A stretch of DNA of 64,000 nucleotides from Saururus chinensis (taxonomy: Eukaryota > Streptophyta > Magnoliopsida > Piperales > Saururaceae): the NCBI GenBank assembly GCA_035235625.1, contig CP141150.1, forward strand, positions 9,982,001 to 10,046,000, given 5' to 3'. Positions 9,662-22,982 of the stretch are shown one piece after another (position 1 is the first letter of the stretch; every line of letters begins with the position of its first letter). The notes below the pieces were generated by a model. That model had not been told where the DNA came from and did no database searches. It saw only the letters and a list, made by a program, of their open reading frames with translations. Position numbers and translations under genes: made by a program.

Positions 9662-11067
9662 TGTTGTGCACGATCACCAAGACTACTTACTTTTTGTTAT
9701 TGCATTATATTATGCTACTTTCTTTTAGATTTCCCTCGTATTTGCTTATGTAATAGGAGAAATAACTGTATTGGGCCAGCTAGTGGCCCGCAAGATAGCC
9801 AAACCCACTAGTTGGCACGATTCCCAAGGTGAGTGGGTCGGCTCCCCATATGGGTCACCCCCTTCTCTCTTTGTTGGTTATGCAATTAGATATTCAAAAT
9901 TCTCTCCCCTTTCTTCCTTCTTCCTTCCTTTTCCCTTCATGAAACTCCGAGGTATTGCTTGTGCCACTTTAGGCACAACATTAGTGGTCATAAAGACCTG
10001 GGGCTTCTATGGATACATTAGTAATGTCTTAGAAGATATTTTCTCCCTGAGTTGGGATGGTAGAATTGTGATACGCTTTCTTCACTGCAACAATTGTTTG
10101 GGTATTGGCTAGAGAGGTCTTTACTGCGGATCATCCGCATGTCTTTCCAAGACCATATAGTGCGTATAAAAAGCGGAGTTGTATGAGCATCATGAAAGTC
10201 TTGTCCTTCTCGCTAATTTGTGTCCATGAGCATAGTTAGGTTTTTCTTCTCTAGATTCGTAGTAGGCTATTGAGAGACATAGTGATTTGGGTCAAACTGC
10301 TATTAAGCAGTCTACTCCAATGTTGGAGTTATTTATCTAGAGATTTCTTCGAGAGTTGAGTTATAGTATTAATTATTGAACAAGGGTTGTGAGATAATTA
10401 ATAACATTGTTTGATTTTGCTTGTTTAAATAGACAAGTGGAACGATTAAAGGACTTATATAAAATGTAGGTTGATTGAAAATACTTAAGCATTGCATGTG
10501 TGATGCTATGCTTCTTAGGATAATTTAGTTTTAGCCAGAACTACGTCTGGATTCTATCTTATTGGAAACATTAAAGATGTTGTCTAATGAGTACGTAGGC
10601 AACTAATATCGGGTGATGTTGGTCCATTTTAAAAAATATTAATAAAAACTTTTGTCCCTTTGGAAACTCTTCTCCTGAGGGTGGAGAGGTTCCATTATTA
10701 TTGTTGTTTGGTTTGGTTGGTTGCAGGTTTTCCTGGCGACGACTAGTGAGACCATGATTAACGAGCACATGATGAATTTCCTTGTTTTTGCAATTCCGGT
10801 ACGTAAGAATAGCTTTGGCGTGAGCGTCAACTTAGTTATTTTATTTTCAGATAGATGATAGACTTGTACTTAGATGGATAAGTTGATCTTTATGAATTTT
10901 TCAGAAGTGTAATAATATCATATAATTTAATATTCGTATTTGTGAACCCCAATTATCATGATCTGGATATTTAATCAAATGGTTTGTTTCGTATTTAAGA
11001 AAGAAAGAAAAATTGTGACTTACTGTCATACTATTTAAAAAGGCTTTTAAAAATCCAGGTCGTGACA
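9662..11067 (+). mobile_element. Putative 3' LTR-like end of Copia relic 1 (fossil)
   Basis: The segment starts TGTTGTGCACGATCACC directly after a purine-rich tract (TTTGGGGGAG) and ends in GGTCGTGACA, so it has TG...CA ends and a plausible LTR length of 1.4 kb. The same segment follows relic 2 (31733-33129). No matching copy was seen upstream of gag. Assignment as the 3' LTR is an inference. Confidence 0.5.
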
Positions 11068-11970
11068 CAAATAACAACTTTTATTTAATTTTTTGAAAAA
11101 ATTATTAGTGCTCTTTAGCAACAAAATTTGTCTTCACAAAATACTTTTTGGGACATTCATTTGCGAGTCATTGCAAAAGATCATCTACAACAACTTGTGC
11201 TTTTGCTACGATGTGATTCGTCCCAAATTTGTTGCATGCAATTTTTCCAACACTAACAAAATGTAGTATTAGCGACACAACCAAACATCGCTAAAAAAAA
11301 CTACCTACAACGCGTACAAAAGCGTCGCAAAAAAATAAACTATTAGCGTCACATTTTCTTATGTGTTGCTGATAGTCATATATTGGTGATGCTTAGTTTA
11401 AAGCGTCACCAATACTAATCATATTAGTTCTTCTATTTGCAACGTTTACACAAACGTCACTAATAGTTTTATAATAAGTGTCGCTAATAGTTCTTCTATT
11501 TGTGACGTTTTACACAAATGTCACTGAAAGATATATATTTTAAAAAAAAATCATAACGATTAGCAACACTTTTTTTAAGCGTCGCTAATGGCTTTAACAA
11601 TAGTGACGCTTAAGAAAGTGTCACTAATAGTTATGGATTAAAATAAAAAAATAAAAAAATTGAATTATGAGCTGTATTTTTAAACTAGCATCGCAAATAG
11701 CATTGGAAATAGTGACACTTGTTTACAAGTGTCGCTAATACCATTATTAATTAATTTTATTTAATAAATAAAAAATAAATATTAAAAATTTAAAATAAAT
11801 TTCCTAACTATAATATATTTTATTCAATATTTACTATTTGTATATGTAATAAATAAGTATTAAATTTTTAATAAAAAGTAATGTTAATAATAGATTAAAC
11901 TTTTAATATTTATATATGATATATTTTATTTTTTTACTTTTATTATTAATTTTAAAATATAATTTATAAT

Positions 11971-13610
11971 AAAAGAGAGAGTGAAGAGCGAGTGCATGGA
12001 GAGAGAGAGCGAGGAGAGAATGAGGAGAGAGAGAGGGAGGACAGAGAGGTAGGACAGAGAGAGGAGAGGGTAGAGAGAGAGGTGAGGAGAGAGGGAGAGA
12101 GAAGAAATTTTTTTATTTTTTTTATTTTATATTTATAAATTAATTAAAAAATAAATTAATAAAAATATATTGGTGACATATGGAAATATACGTCGCTAAT
12201 ACCTCAGAGTATTAGTGACATATAGGGATATACGTTGCTAATACCTTAGAGTATTAGCGACATATAGTCCTATGCGTCGCTGATATATTTTTATTTATTT
12301 ATTTTTAAAAAATATAAAATAGAGAGGATATAGAGAGAGGGGGAGAGATGGAGGGAGAGAGAAGAGGAGAGAGAGGGAGGAGAGAGAGGGAGGAGAGAGT
12401 GGAGAGAGGGAGGAGAGAGAGAGAGAGAGAGTGGAGAGAGGGAGGAGAGAGAGAGAGATAGGGTATAGAGAGAGGAAAGAGAGGAGAGAGAGAAGAGGGT
12501 GGCGAGAGGGAGGAGAGAGAGAGAGGAGAGGGGAGAGAGAGAGGAAAAATTTTTATTTTATATTTTTATTTAAAAATTAATTAAAAATAAATAAAAATAT
12601 ATTAGCAACTTATATGAATATACATCGCGAATACCTTAGAGTATTAGCAACGTATAGGCATATATGTCGTGAATACCCTTAGTATTAGCGACGTATAGCC
12701 CTATGCGTCGCTAATACATTTTTATTTATTTATTTTTGAATTAATTTTTAAATAAAAAATATAAAATAGAGAGGATATAGAGAGGGGGGAGAGAGGGAGG
12801 AGAGAGAGAGGAGAGGGTGAGAAGGTAGAGAGAGAGAGGAAGAGAGAGACATGAGAGAGATGAGAGAGAGAATTTTTTTAATTTAAAAAATAAATAAATA
12901 AAAATGTATTAACGATGTATAGAAATATACGTCACTAATACCTAAGAGTATTAGAGACGCGTAGGGATATACTCGCTAATGAGTTAGAGTATTAGCAACA
13001 TATAGGCATATACGTCACTAATACCATTAGTATTAGCGCCGTATAGTCCTACGCTTCGCTAATACATATTTATTTATTTATTAATTTTTAAGTAAAAAAT
13101 ATAAAATAGAGAGGATATAGAGAGAAGGGGGAGAGAAGAGAGAGAGGGAGGAGAGAGAGGAGAGAGGGGAGAGAGGAGAGAGAGAAGAGGGTGGAGAAAG
13201 AAAGAGATAGGGAGGAGAGAGAGAGGAGAGGTAGAGAGGGTAAGGAGAGAGGGAGAGAGAAGAGAGAAGGGAGGGAGGAGAAAGAGAGAGGAGAGAGAGG
13301 GGGAGGGAGGAAAGAGAGAGAGCGGAGGAGAGAGGGAAGAGGGAGAGAGGGAGGAGAGAGAGAGGGAGAGAAAGAGGAGAGGGGGAGTGAGAGGATAGAG
13401 AGGAAAGGGAGACATAGAGGATAGAGGAGAGAAAGGGAGATAGAGGAGAGGGAGGAGAGAGAGGAGAGAGAAGAGGGAGAGAGAAAGGATAGAGAGGAGA
13501 GGGAGAGAGAGAGGAGAGGGAGGAGAAAGAGTGGGGGAGAGAGAGGAGAGAGGGAGTGAGAGGATAGAGAGGAAAGGGCGAGAGAGAGAGAGAGAGGAGA
13601 GGGAGAGAGG
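11971..13610. repeat. GA-rich tracts with interspersed TAGCGACG palindromes, CACTA 1
   Basis: Four purine-rich tracts of about 100-500 bp (GAGAGAGG variants) alternate with AT-rich spacers that carry TTAGCGACGTATA / TATACGTCGCTAATA palindromes (near 12170-12290, 12600-12720, 12905-13065). The tracts are strongly strand-asymmetric. Frames read through them are low-complexity artefacts. Confidence 0.75.
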
Positions 13611-16600
13611 TGTAATGTCCTTGAATTTTTTTGCTATTTTTCTGGTTATTTTCAATAGGAAAATATGATGCTTCGGCATATTCGTATTTATACTTTTACC
13701 CCATATTTATACCCATAGAGTCGGGTGTAGGGCTTAGTTGCGGGCTGTTGGCCTCGCCACGTACTTACGGCACAAATTTCGGAGGTACAATACGTAACCG
13801 GAAGATTAATGCGTCTTGCAGATGTAGATGGAAAAATTAAAAAGAATTTACATGAATCCATCAACCGAATTCAGAAGAAATTTTTTTACGTCCAGTAAGA
13901 TGAGAAAACCCGAGCCCATTTCTGGTCGCTCCTTTCTCCCTTCTCCGTCATTGGATTCCTCCTGTTCTTGTCAGGATCCTCTTTGCCTTACCGCCACTAG
14001 TCCGTAGGTATTGGCTATGACTGCCACCATGACCTCTTCGCTCCTCCACAAGGTAACAGACTTTTCTTTGGTTTTTCTCTCCTTCATATCTCATTTTTGA
14101 GCCGTGGGGGTGCGATTTTGACGTCGTTTGCGGCCACCTTCAACTAGACTTATGTTTGTTTAGCCGCTAGGAACCCATAGGTGCTGGCTAGAGCCGCCGC
14201 CATGCTTTCTTCGCTCTGCTGTGAACTACCGGTACTTTGGTCGGGTTTTGTTCTTGCTTTCATTTTACTATCTGTGACATTATTTTGAGACGTCGGTGTT
14301 TTCGGTCGTTGTTCGGCCACAGGTTAGACTCCGTCCAGCCTACCTTGACCCGGTGTTAGTTGGGGGTTACCGTTTCTCAGGTTGTTGCCATTGGTGAGCC
14401 GTGGGTCATTTGGCCATTGTGGGCTCTACCCTGGCTTGACGACAGTGAGGGTCAGCCCCACTTGGCCAATTACACCTCTGCTCGGAATAGGCCGCTTGCC
14501 TTCGTCCTATATCGTACGAGATGCACAGCTGCCCGCACTAGATGTGTTGGTTGTGGGTGGTGATCGACGATGTTATCATTTTGATCAGCCACCATGTCCT
14601 GGCCATAGTTCAGTTGCCCTTTCGTGGGCCTTGGGCTGCCACCATTCGAGCCATCTCCCCTTCGAGTAGCCCTTTTTGGCTGAGTGTGCATGTGGCCGCG
14701 CATGTGATTTAGGGTTTAGGCGCCGCATTCGCGCCGCTTGACCATTGACTGGCTTTGCCATCGAGTGGAGTTGACACATAGCCCTCCTCCAACTCTCCTT
14801 TGTCCTTGAGTGTTGCCCCATGCCCTCCACCCTTATGTGGGCCCTTGTTGACACGAAATCATTGCCGTTGGGTGCTGTCCACGGCCGATTTCAACGTCTT
14901 GTGGCCGATCGAGTACTTCTCAGCTGCAAACCGACCTTCAGTGAGTACACCCTCAACTTTTGGTTGTACCACGACTTATGTTGACATGACCCTTCTCTCG
15001 TCCCCCCTAGTGTGCCGCTGTGGATTGCAGATTTTAACGCATTGACTACTGACACTCCGTTTGGGCGTCATTGTTTTCGGCACTTCCTAAAATCTTGGGA
15101 CAGCAGCTCTCTCAACTTGGCAATGCTTGTGGCCGCTAACTCCGCCGCCGACATAACCACCATCATGTGCTCACCATCAAACGTCATGATTATGAGGTAG
15201 GGGAGCTTTGAACTCGTAATTTCATGATAACATACTTTGAATGAGTAGTAGCATGCTAGGATTGTATGATTCAATGCTTCGGATGCTAAATCATGATCCG
15301 TTTGCATGATGTAAGAGGATATATTATGCCATGTTAAAATGCATATGACATGCATGTGGGTTGTATGTATGTTTATGTGGATTGAGTATGTGCTAGTGAT
15401 GGCTAGCGTGTTTGTTAGTAAGCTTCGTATGTGGAATGTGTATGTGCTAGTGATGGCTAGCGTGTGTGTTTGTAAGCTACGTATGTGGAATATGTATGTG
15501 GTAGTGATTGATAGCATGTATGTTTGTAAGCTACGTATGTAGAATCTGTATGTACTAGTGATGGCTATCGTGTATGTTGTAAGCTAGTGTATAGATGTGT
15601 ATGTATGTGCTAGAAATGGCTAGCGAGTATGATAATAAGCTATGTATGGAATAGTATGTGCATGTTATATGTATGTGCGATAGACATCCACATGTATGAT
15701 GGCTATTTGCCTTTGGTATGGATACGTGTAAGTGTATGTGGGCATAAGTATGGTCGATGGACAGAGGTGACAAAGGTTTCATCTAGATTTGGATATGGAT
15801 GTGGATGCGTAAGCGTATGACGGAAGACATAGGATGTAAGTTTAATGGGCGAGGATTGGAGTGGTTTGTTTGGTTTGGATTAGAACGTATGTTGGGGGAT
15901 TGTCAGATAGTAAGAGTGTGCATAATTGTACAAGCATAATGTGCAAATTAAGAAGTGAAAAGTATGCTCAATAAATGAGGTATAAGTAAGAGGGTGATAA
16001 TTGGGGTTAGCTGTGAGGAGCTTCATTTGATGATGTCAGTGTAAGATGATTTGGCCATGAGGTAGATGGCGGAGTATGTAAGACTGTAAGATTTTGTTGT
16101 ACGATGAGTTTTGTTGTGATATGGACAGGTTAGGGAAGTTTACTACCTTGATGAACTAGGGTTTTGGATTGGGCTCAGCTTCAATTTGATTAGTGGAGCA
16201 TGGTATGTTGAGTGCTTGTGTGGCATAATTTACTTAATTCAAACTTGAATTATAAGTAAAGCTAATGATAGCATTGTAAGTTTGAGACCTTAGGGTTCGA
16301 CGGATTAAGTTCCGTCTTTGAGTTACCTGATAATGAGTCATCTGAGCATTTCTCATGTCTTGCCATAGTGTTTATCCTGCGGGATGTTGTCTGTGTGCTG
16401 TATACATCACCAGACGTTTGATGCTTTGTTGAGAGCGATGTATATTTTTTATTTAGTTTATGTGCTGAATTAAGCCTAGACGTTTGATACTCTATTGAGA
16501 GCGTTGTATGATTCTGTCTAAGAGTGGCACTGTATAATTCTGCCCAAGAGTGGCACTGTATGATTTCTACCCAAGAGTGGCATTGGCACTATAAGACCCA

Positions 16601-17842
16601 ATATGGTGGGCAATTCTATGGTACTATAAGACCCATTATGGTGGGTAACTGTATGGCACCTAAAGTGTGGGTGTTTGTGTTTATATTTGCGCGCTTAGGT
16701 AAATAGTATTATGGACCTGCTCTTACCTGTTTGATCTTATGTCCCATGAGTATTAGTGTGCCTTACCTTTGGAAAAGTCCATGACGTCTAGTAACTCCCC
16801 GGAGGTTAAGGCAATGCCTCAGTGATCGATAGTATGTGTACGACTATATGAGATGAGCATGACTGTAAGAGTAAGAGTATGAGCATGACTGTAAGAGTGA
16901 GAGTATGATTATGAGCATGACTGTAAGAGTATGAGTATGAGCACGACTATAAGTGTATGATTCTGAGCAAGACTGTAAGTGTAAGTTTCTGAGTAAGACT
17001 GTAAGTGTAAGTTTCTGAGTAAAACTGAAAGTGTAAGATTGTACGAGTAAGGTTATACAAGTATGTGTAAGTTGTATGAGTAAGTGTATGATGGTACGAG
17101 TAAGTTTGTAAGACCCTGAATAAGGGTGCTTGTGTAAGATTAGTTTGTTGATACGTTTTTGGCACGATGGTACATTTGGTATGATTTTATGTGTATGAGC
17201 ATAATAATGATATGCCTATTTGCTTCATGTTTGAGTTGCATGAACGCATGTATGTATGGACTTGCTGAGTTCACTGTTTAGAACTCCCCTACTGGGTATT
17301 TTTCTACTAAGTATAAAAATACTCATTACCCTATTTTTTAGCCCCGTTGTTCGGGAGGCTTTTGCAAGTTATGACAAAGAGCTCTTGGAGATAGATGCTC
17401 GTTTCCACGGTGGATTGATTCCCGTTGACTCAGGTATATACTTGACTTACTATGAGTATTAATTGTGTCATGATCTAATGTATTGGGTGAGATGAGGATA
17501 AGGTATTTATGTATTCTGTTGATTTGGATTAGAGTGTGGACTGTTATGGGACTTGCACTTAGGGATGCCTGAGAGAGTTTTGTATTTTAAAGTCTATGAT
17601 CATAGCAATTTGTTCGTACATTGGTTTTCGAGTAGCGCCTGAGGATATTTGGTTTGGCCATACAAAATTGATCGAATGAGTAAAAATTTGGATGAGAAAA
17701 ATTGATGTGTTATGTTTTAAATTATAAAACTATTTTCACAGGTTTCGTATTTGTCATTTTTCCCGATTTATAGAAGTTATATTGCAAAAAAAAATTTTCG
17801 TGAATTTTGAGGAAAATGTGATGAAAAATCTTGGGCATTACA
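13611..17842 (+). mobile_element. Solo LTR 1 of a giant-LTR Gypsy-like family (fossil)
   Basis: The segment begins TGTAATGTCC and ends GGGCATTACA. It is flanked on both sides by the 5-bp direct repeat AGAGG (13606-13610 and 17843-17847), which is the target duplication. It is related along most of its length to the LTRs of the element at 42259-53626: same opening, same order of internal tandem arrays, same end. There is no internal region, so only one LTR is left. It sits inside a GA tract of CACTA 1. The corresponding solo LTR with the same flanks lies in CACTA 2. Confidence 0.88.
15340..17110 (+). repeat. Short tandem arrays inside solo LTR 1
   Basis: Three arrays are visible: GTGCTAGTGATGGCTAGCGT units of about 55-60 bp (15340-15640); AAGAGTGGCACTGTATGAT and CACTATAAGACCCATTATGG units (16520-16660); and GTATGAGCATGACTGTAAGA units of about 25 bp (16850-17110). 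Minus-strand frames rich in Tyr/Thr/His/Ser over these arrays are translation artefacts. Confidence 0.7.
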
Positions 17843-18164
17843 AGAGGAAAGACAGAAAGGGAAGGGAGAGATAGGAGAGGGAGAGGAGAGAGAAGAAGAG
17901 AAAGAAGAGAGAGGAAAGTAGAGAAAGTAAGAGTATTTGCGACACTTGTGTATAAGCATCACAAATATAATGATGTTAGCGACATTTATGTATAATTGTT
18001 GTAAATAAATATTATTTGTAACTTTTAACAAAACGTCGCTAATATATAATATTTGCAATGGTTTCATTATTAGTCGGCAAAAAATAATTGTTTGTGGCAC
18101 TTAGACAAAGCGTTGCAAATACATTTATTTTCAACGCTTTCTAAGCGTTGTAAAAACAAAGCGT

Positions 18165-18650
18165 GCTGCCAAAAAAAGCCCTTGTGGGTATTTTTTTCCC
18201 ACACGGAATTTTCGTCTCTATTCCGCTTCTCGCCTCCCCCCACCGCCGTGTGCCGATTGCCGCTGTCGCAATCTGCTTTGCTGCACCCCAACCGCCATCT
18301 TTACCCGCGTCCCATCCGCTTGACTGCACCATAGCCTCCCGTCCACCCCGCTACACCCTAGCCTCCCGTTGGCCCTATTGCACCCCAGCCCACCTCCACC
18401 CCTGCTAAGCCACGTGTCCGCCCTGGTGTCCTAGCCACCTTTCTACCCTGCTGCACCACATCTTCCCTCTATCGTCCCGCATTTGCCCCCGGCCACCCCG
18501 CTTTGCTCCGCCCCCCTTCCACTCCCCGGTTCCCCCCCTTCTCACCCCTGGCTCCCCCCTTCCCCCCTCCTTTCCCTTTGATTTTCGGTGGAGGGGAAGG
18601 AGGTCCCCGCCGGATTCCGATCTCCCGTCGGCAGCCTCTTGCCATCAGCA
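18165..18650. repeat. C-rich block in CACTA 1
   Basis: The block is rich in CCCGCTGCACCCCAGCC-like units of roughly 30 bp and in CCCCTTCC runs. It ends near GGAGGGGAAGGAGGTCCCCG and matches 40090-40610 in CACTA 2. It has no recognisable protein domain. It may be captured host sequence, but I do not recognise the source. Confidence 0.5.
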
Positions 18651-19171
18651 GGTTTTTTTTATTAATTTATTAAGCCATTAGCGATGCTTATAAAAGCGTC
18701 TCTAATGACTTTCTATTTTTTATTTATTTATTTTTTAAGTTTTTTTTAAAAAATTATTATTAGTGACGCATATTTATGCATCGCTAATACGTTATTATTA
18801 ACGACACTTAGAAAAATAAAAAAAATTATTTCATTTTTTGGCAAACTATTTTTTATTACTTTATTTAATATTTAATTTTTTTAAAAAAATTATTATTAGC
18901 GACGCATACATAAGCGTCGCTAATACATAACTATTAGCGACGCTTAATAATAAGCGTCACTAATAGTAACATATTAGCAATGTATAATTATACGTCACTA
19001 ATAGTAATGTATTTAGTGACGTTTATTGATGTGTCGTTAATGTTATACTATTAGCGACTCTTATCATTAAGCGTCGCTAATAAGCAGTAGTGACTGTAGT
19101 TTTATCAACGCATTTAGCAATGCTTTTTTATACGCTTACATGCATCGCTAATACTGTAATTTGTTGTAGTG

Positions 19172-19893
19172 ACACACATTGAGTGCGGTCCACATGATTG
19201 AAACGGTGCCCCATCTAAGTTGTGTTCAACATGAACCATGTATACAACTTGTTGCCACGTCAAATAACAGCGTTTACTCATCCAAATGATTGACAAAAAT
19301 CATACCTAATTATTTTTGCATTTTTTGTAAATTAGTCGGCGTAGCACGAGGCTGCTTTTAGCCACTATTTTGTATCTCCCCAAAAAGATACATATATTTT
19401 TATATATTTCTTTGATTAGAGAAAAATAACATAACATTGCTATTTTAGGTATTATATGGAAGCATCCCACTAGATGAACTTTCTTTTGATAAGTAAATAT
19501 ACATTGTATGTTAGTTGTTATTCCATAACTAACTCAAGTAATTAACTTGCAAACCTTTCCTCTTGTCTTACTTTGCACCTATACTTTAGTGTAGTAAGGA
19601 ATGACTTTATGGTCTTCATAATGAAGTAGAGGCATATAGTAAACAACATCAAGTTCTTTGCAAATTGAAAACTTTGTGATCACATTCAAATATTAGTACA
19701 TAACTTCATATAAATGACCACAATTTTCACATACCCCCTTAGTTTTTTAGATAGAATTAATAATTGACAATGACTAACTATCCAATATGGACATGATATG
19801 TTTTTGATACATTTAATAAGATAATTCAAAGTACAAAATCATCATCAAATACAAACTCATTATCATAAGATGATTTTCTCCGTAGCCTTGTCT
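19172..19893. other. 3' flank of LRR kinase copy 1
   Basis: AT-rich non-coding sequence between the CACTA 1 end and the LRR kinase stop codon, matching 41183-41899 in unit B. It is probably the old 3' UTR and downstream spacer. Nothing else was recognised. Confidence 0.5.
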
Positions 19894-22800
19894 TCAATTA
19901 TTAGTGATTCTTATTGTTTTAGTATCATGAAATACTTGCCTCACTTTCATCAATTCTATGTAGATGTCTCTCATATCCATTCTCTCTTTTGGGTACTCGG
20001 CCAAGCAGACAACTCCAATTTTGGCCATATAGACCAAGCAATTTATCAATCTCTTATTATCTCTTGGATCTTCACGTAAGAGGAGCAAAGGGTCTACAAT
20101 TTCCATCACTCTTTCTAGAATAGCCATCTTCACATATTTTGGTAGATTTAGATTCTCACTAAACATTTCATTAGTTAGCTTCTTCCCTGTAGTCATCTCC
20201 ATCAAAATAATTGTGTAGCTATACACATCCTCACAAGTAGTCACAATGCTTCTGACACCATATTTTGGCAATATGATTTACAAACAATAATATAATAAGA
20301 TAAAGAAGCACATTTTAAAAAAATGTGAGATATTTGTAGTTAGAAGCATGCTTGTATAAAAATAAAGAAGAATAACTATATATATTATCTAGCAAAAAGT
20401 AAATAACTATTAAAGTTTAAGATCATACAAAATATAAGATCGATTTGGCTATGAATAAGGCAATGCCATTTTCATGTATGATACCTTAGACTAGAAAGGG
20501 GCCAATACAGACCAAGTTTGATATGAAAATATTTACTCAATTAGAGAGGTCATGTCACCACTTTTAAAATTTGTTGAAGGACATGTCTTTCTTATCTTTA
20601 CATATGATCCATACACTATGTAACATTCAAATGGTAAAAGGTAGAGAAATATTTACCTGAGGCAATGTAGCCAATAGAACCTTTCTAAAATGAGGAACTT
20701 GTTTCATGGGAGGATGAATGATCTCTTGATGTTACAAGGCTCTTGGCCAAGCCAAAGTCTCCCAAATGTGCCACCATATCATCATCAAGAAGAATATTGC
20801 TTAGTTTTAGATCACATTGAACAATTGGAGGTCTACATAGATTATGAAGATAATCTAAGGCATTAGCCACATCAATAGCCACATCTAATCTTTTACTAAT
20901 GCCCAAATATTTAGGTGAGTCATTGCCAATTAATTGTTGGTGCAATCACTGCTCAATACTTCCATTTGACATAAGCTCAAATAGTAAAGCTTTAAAATTT
21001 CTTCATTTTAAATTTAAACTTGAGCACGAAGTTAAAATCTTAATAAGATTCCGGTGACGAATATTTCGTAAAGCTCCACATTCATCCATAAAAGTTTTCA
21101 AGCACGGTCTTGATCGAGATTAAGTACCTTAATAGCAACCATGGCTTGAAAGTTTTGCAAAAATCCTTTATATACAGTGCCAAAGCTCCCTGTGCCAATT
21201 AAATTTGAGGAAGAAAAACCATTTGTTGCTTTGATGAACTCTACGTAAGAGGCTTTAAAATGTAAATCGATTGAGAAAGAAGAGGAAGAATGGTGCTTCC
21301 TATTTTTTGTTCTTTTGCATAGTATGAGTATGCAAGATATTACCAAAGCGCAAAAAATAGAAGCAACAATTGATAATTTGACTTTCATTGAAAGAGATTG
21401 TCTGCCTTGGCTGATAAATTTTGGTGACAAGGAGCCAAGTGCAACTGTGGTATACCACCACATAACTTGGGACTTCCATCTAGAAAAATGACACTTGCAT
21501 TGCTAAAGATTCCTGTTGTTGGTACTTCTTCCTCAAAATTATTAAATGAGAGATTCAAATAATTCGTACCATTGAGCTTAGAGAGAAATTTTGGAATATT
21601 CCCTCACAAATTGTTGTGTGAAAGATCTAGCTGCTCTATACCTTTCACATATGTTAAGGAAGGAGGAATACTTCAACTGATGGAGTTGTTCTGCATAAAT
21701 AGTTGTTGCAACGTAGAGCAACCACCGATGTCTATGGGGATCTCGCCTGACAAACGGTTGTTATAGATATTGAAAGTAGTGAGTAATATCTAAGTTACCC
21801 ACTTCTGATGGATCCGGCCCAGTTAACAAATTGTTATCCATTTTCAGTCCAACCAAAGAAGTGAGATTGAACGAGGTCATTGGTATCTTACCGCTAAGCA
21901 TTTGTTGGAAAGGCCAAGATATACAACACCTTTATAATTCCCAGATGGGATGTGCCCTTCGAGTTGGTTAACTTATATCAAGGACCTGAGTTATGGAATT
22001 TCATCAGACAACTTGTTTGTACCAAGATCAAGCTCTACAAGCCGTAGAAGCTTTCCAATTGTTGCAGGAATTTCTCTAGTAAGATGGTTCTACTCCAAAG
22101 TTAATGACTGCAACTGTACAAGGTTTTCAATTCCTGAATGGGTGGCTCCATGGATTTGATTCCTTCTAAGCATTAAGTGTTCAAGATGATTGGAGAGGTC
22201 TGATGTGGATTTGGGGAGATAACCGATAAGACTATTTTGATCAGCTGAAAGCCAGACAAGGAAGCACAGTTGGTCAAAGCTGCAATAAAGTGCAGGTCAT
22301 TGTTTCCGACACCTCCAAGCCGGTTGCCCATAATGTTAAATCGATTTAAATTCTTCACATTTCCAAGATCGACAGGTACAGACCCAGTGAAAAAATTAGC
22401 CCCAAAGTCGAGCACAGTGAGATGAGAAGCATTGGCTAGAGTGGTTGGAAGAGGACCAATGAATTTGTTTCCACCAACAAAAAGAGCTTCAAGGTTTGAC
22501 ATTGTAAGGCCAATGTTTGAGGAAAGTCTTCCCTGAAATTGGTAATTAGTTGCAAGAGAGGTGGGGACATTTCCTACCAGTCCATTTCCACCCAATTGAA
22601 GATAAAAGAGGTGGGAGAAGTTGGAGAGACTGCCTGGAATTTGTCCTTGTAGCGAGTTGTTAGCCATATTAAGAAATTCGAGGCGACGCAAACGAGCCAA
22701 CTCAAATGGTATGCTGCCATGAAAGCCATTCTCATGGTTGTCTAAGCTTTTGAGGAAGGAACTATTGCCTAGCTGAGGTGACACTATCCCTTTTAAACCA

Positions 22801-22982
22801 AGATTGGACAGCTCCAAGTGCGTGACTCGCCCATGCCGGCGACTGAAGTGTGATCCCAGGCCAAAAGCAAAAGTGGGCGGAATGGTTCCAAGAAGTGAAG
22901 TTTTGGTGAGGGTCATAGTGATGCAAGCCTATCCGTCTCGTCGCCCACATGGAAAGCCTTGATACTCATCAATAACAAGATG
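19894..22982 (-). pseudogene. LRR-XII receptor kinase pseudogene (copy 1)
   Basis: Minus strand, two exons. Exon 1 (about 22982-20657) shows LRRs (22916-22173, with LELSNLGLKGIVSPQLG and repeated LxxLxLxxN.. G.IP), a membrane helix (IVASIFCALVISCILIL near 21390-21335), a Gly loop GTGSFGTVYKG, VAIK, the catalytic loop and DFG. Exon 2 (20264-19894) is the end of the kinase. The 392-bp intron (20656-20265) sits just before the E-Y-G codons, where LRR-XII genes keep their single intron. Damage: most of the signal peptide is missing, several LRRs present in copy 2 are absent, and there are frameshifts among the LRRs and in the kinase. The catalytic HCD is QCD, and the splice acceptor reads AA instead of the AG of copy 2. 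The family is non-RD and senses microbial patterns at the plasma membrane. This copy is dead. Confidence 0.88.
20265..20656 (-). other. LRR-XII intron, copy 1 (empty target site of the LTR element)
   Basis: The donor is CAG/GTAAAT on the minus strand at 20657/20656. The acceptor position is 20265, mutated to AA. The intron contains AAAGAAGAATAACT at 20364-20377, with AAGAA at 20368-20372 exactly where unit B carries the giant-LTR element between two AAGAA copies. This is therefore the uninterrupted form of that site. Confidence 0.85.

Larger units (their letters stand above)
11251..19171 (+). mobile_element. CACTA (En/Spm-like) element 1, non-autonomous, with nested solo LTR
   Basis: Ends: CACTAACAAAATGTAG at 11251 (one base short of the CACTACAAC consensus) and TTTGTTGTAGTG finishing at 19171. 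Both subterminal regions (11265-11750 and 18665-19150) are dense in short palindromes built on TTAGCGACGC...GCGTCGCTAA. The interior holds GA-rich tracts (about 11971-12107, 12315-12545, 12765-12870, 13105-13610), a solo LTR (13611-17842) and a C-rich block (about 18165-18650). No transposase frame is present, so movement would need one supplied elsewhere. The 3-bp flanks (CAA left, ACA right) do not match, so no target duplication is visible. CACTA 2 is its tandem-unit counterpart. Confidence 0.85.

Noticed and set aside
9771-10112. 113-codon frame in the LTR-like segment
   Set aside because: Its counterpart at 31853-32071 differs in length and frame, and no domain was recognised.
13074-13679. 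201-codon Ser/Leu/Pro frame on the minus strand
   Set aside because: Low-complexity reading of a GA tract that runs into the solo LTR; not conserved in CACTA 2.
18660-19150. Regularly spaced palindromes resembling a CRISPR array
   Set aside because: Spacing and repeat sequence vary, the spacers are AT-rich filler, the context is a plant genome, and the palindromes stop at CACTA termini. They are transposon subterminal repeats.
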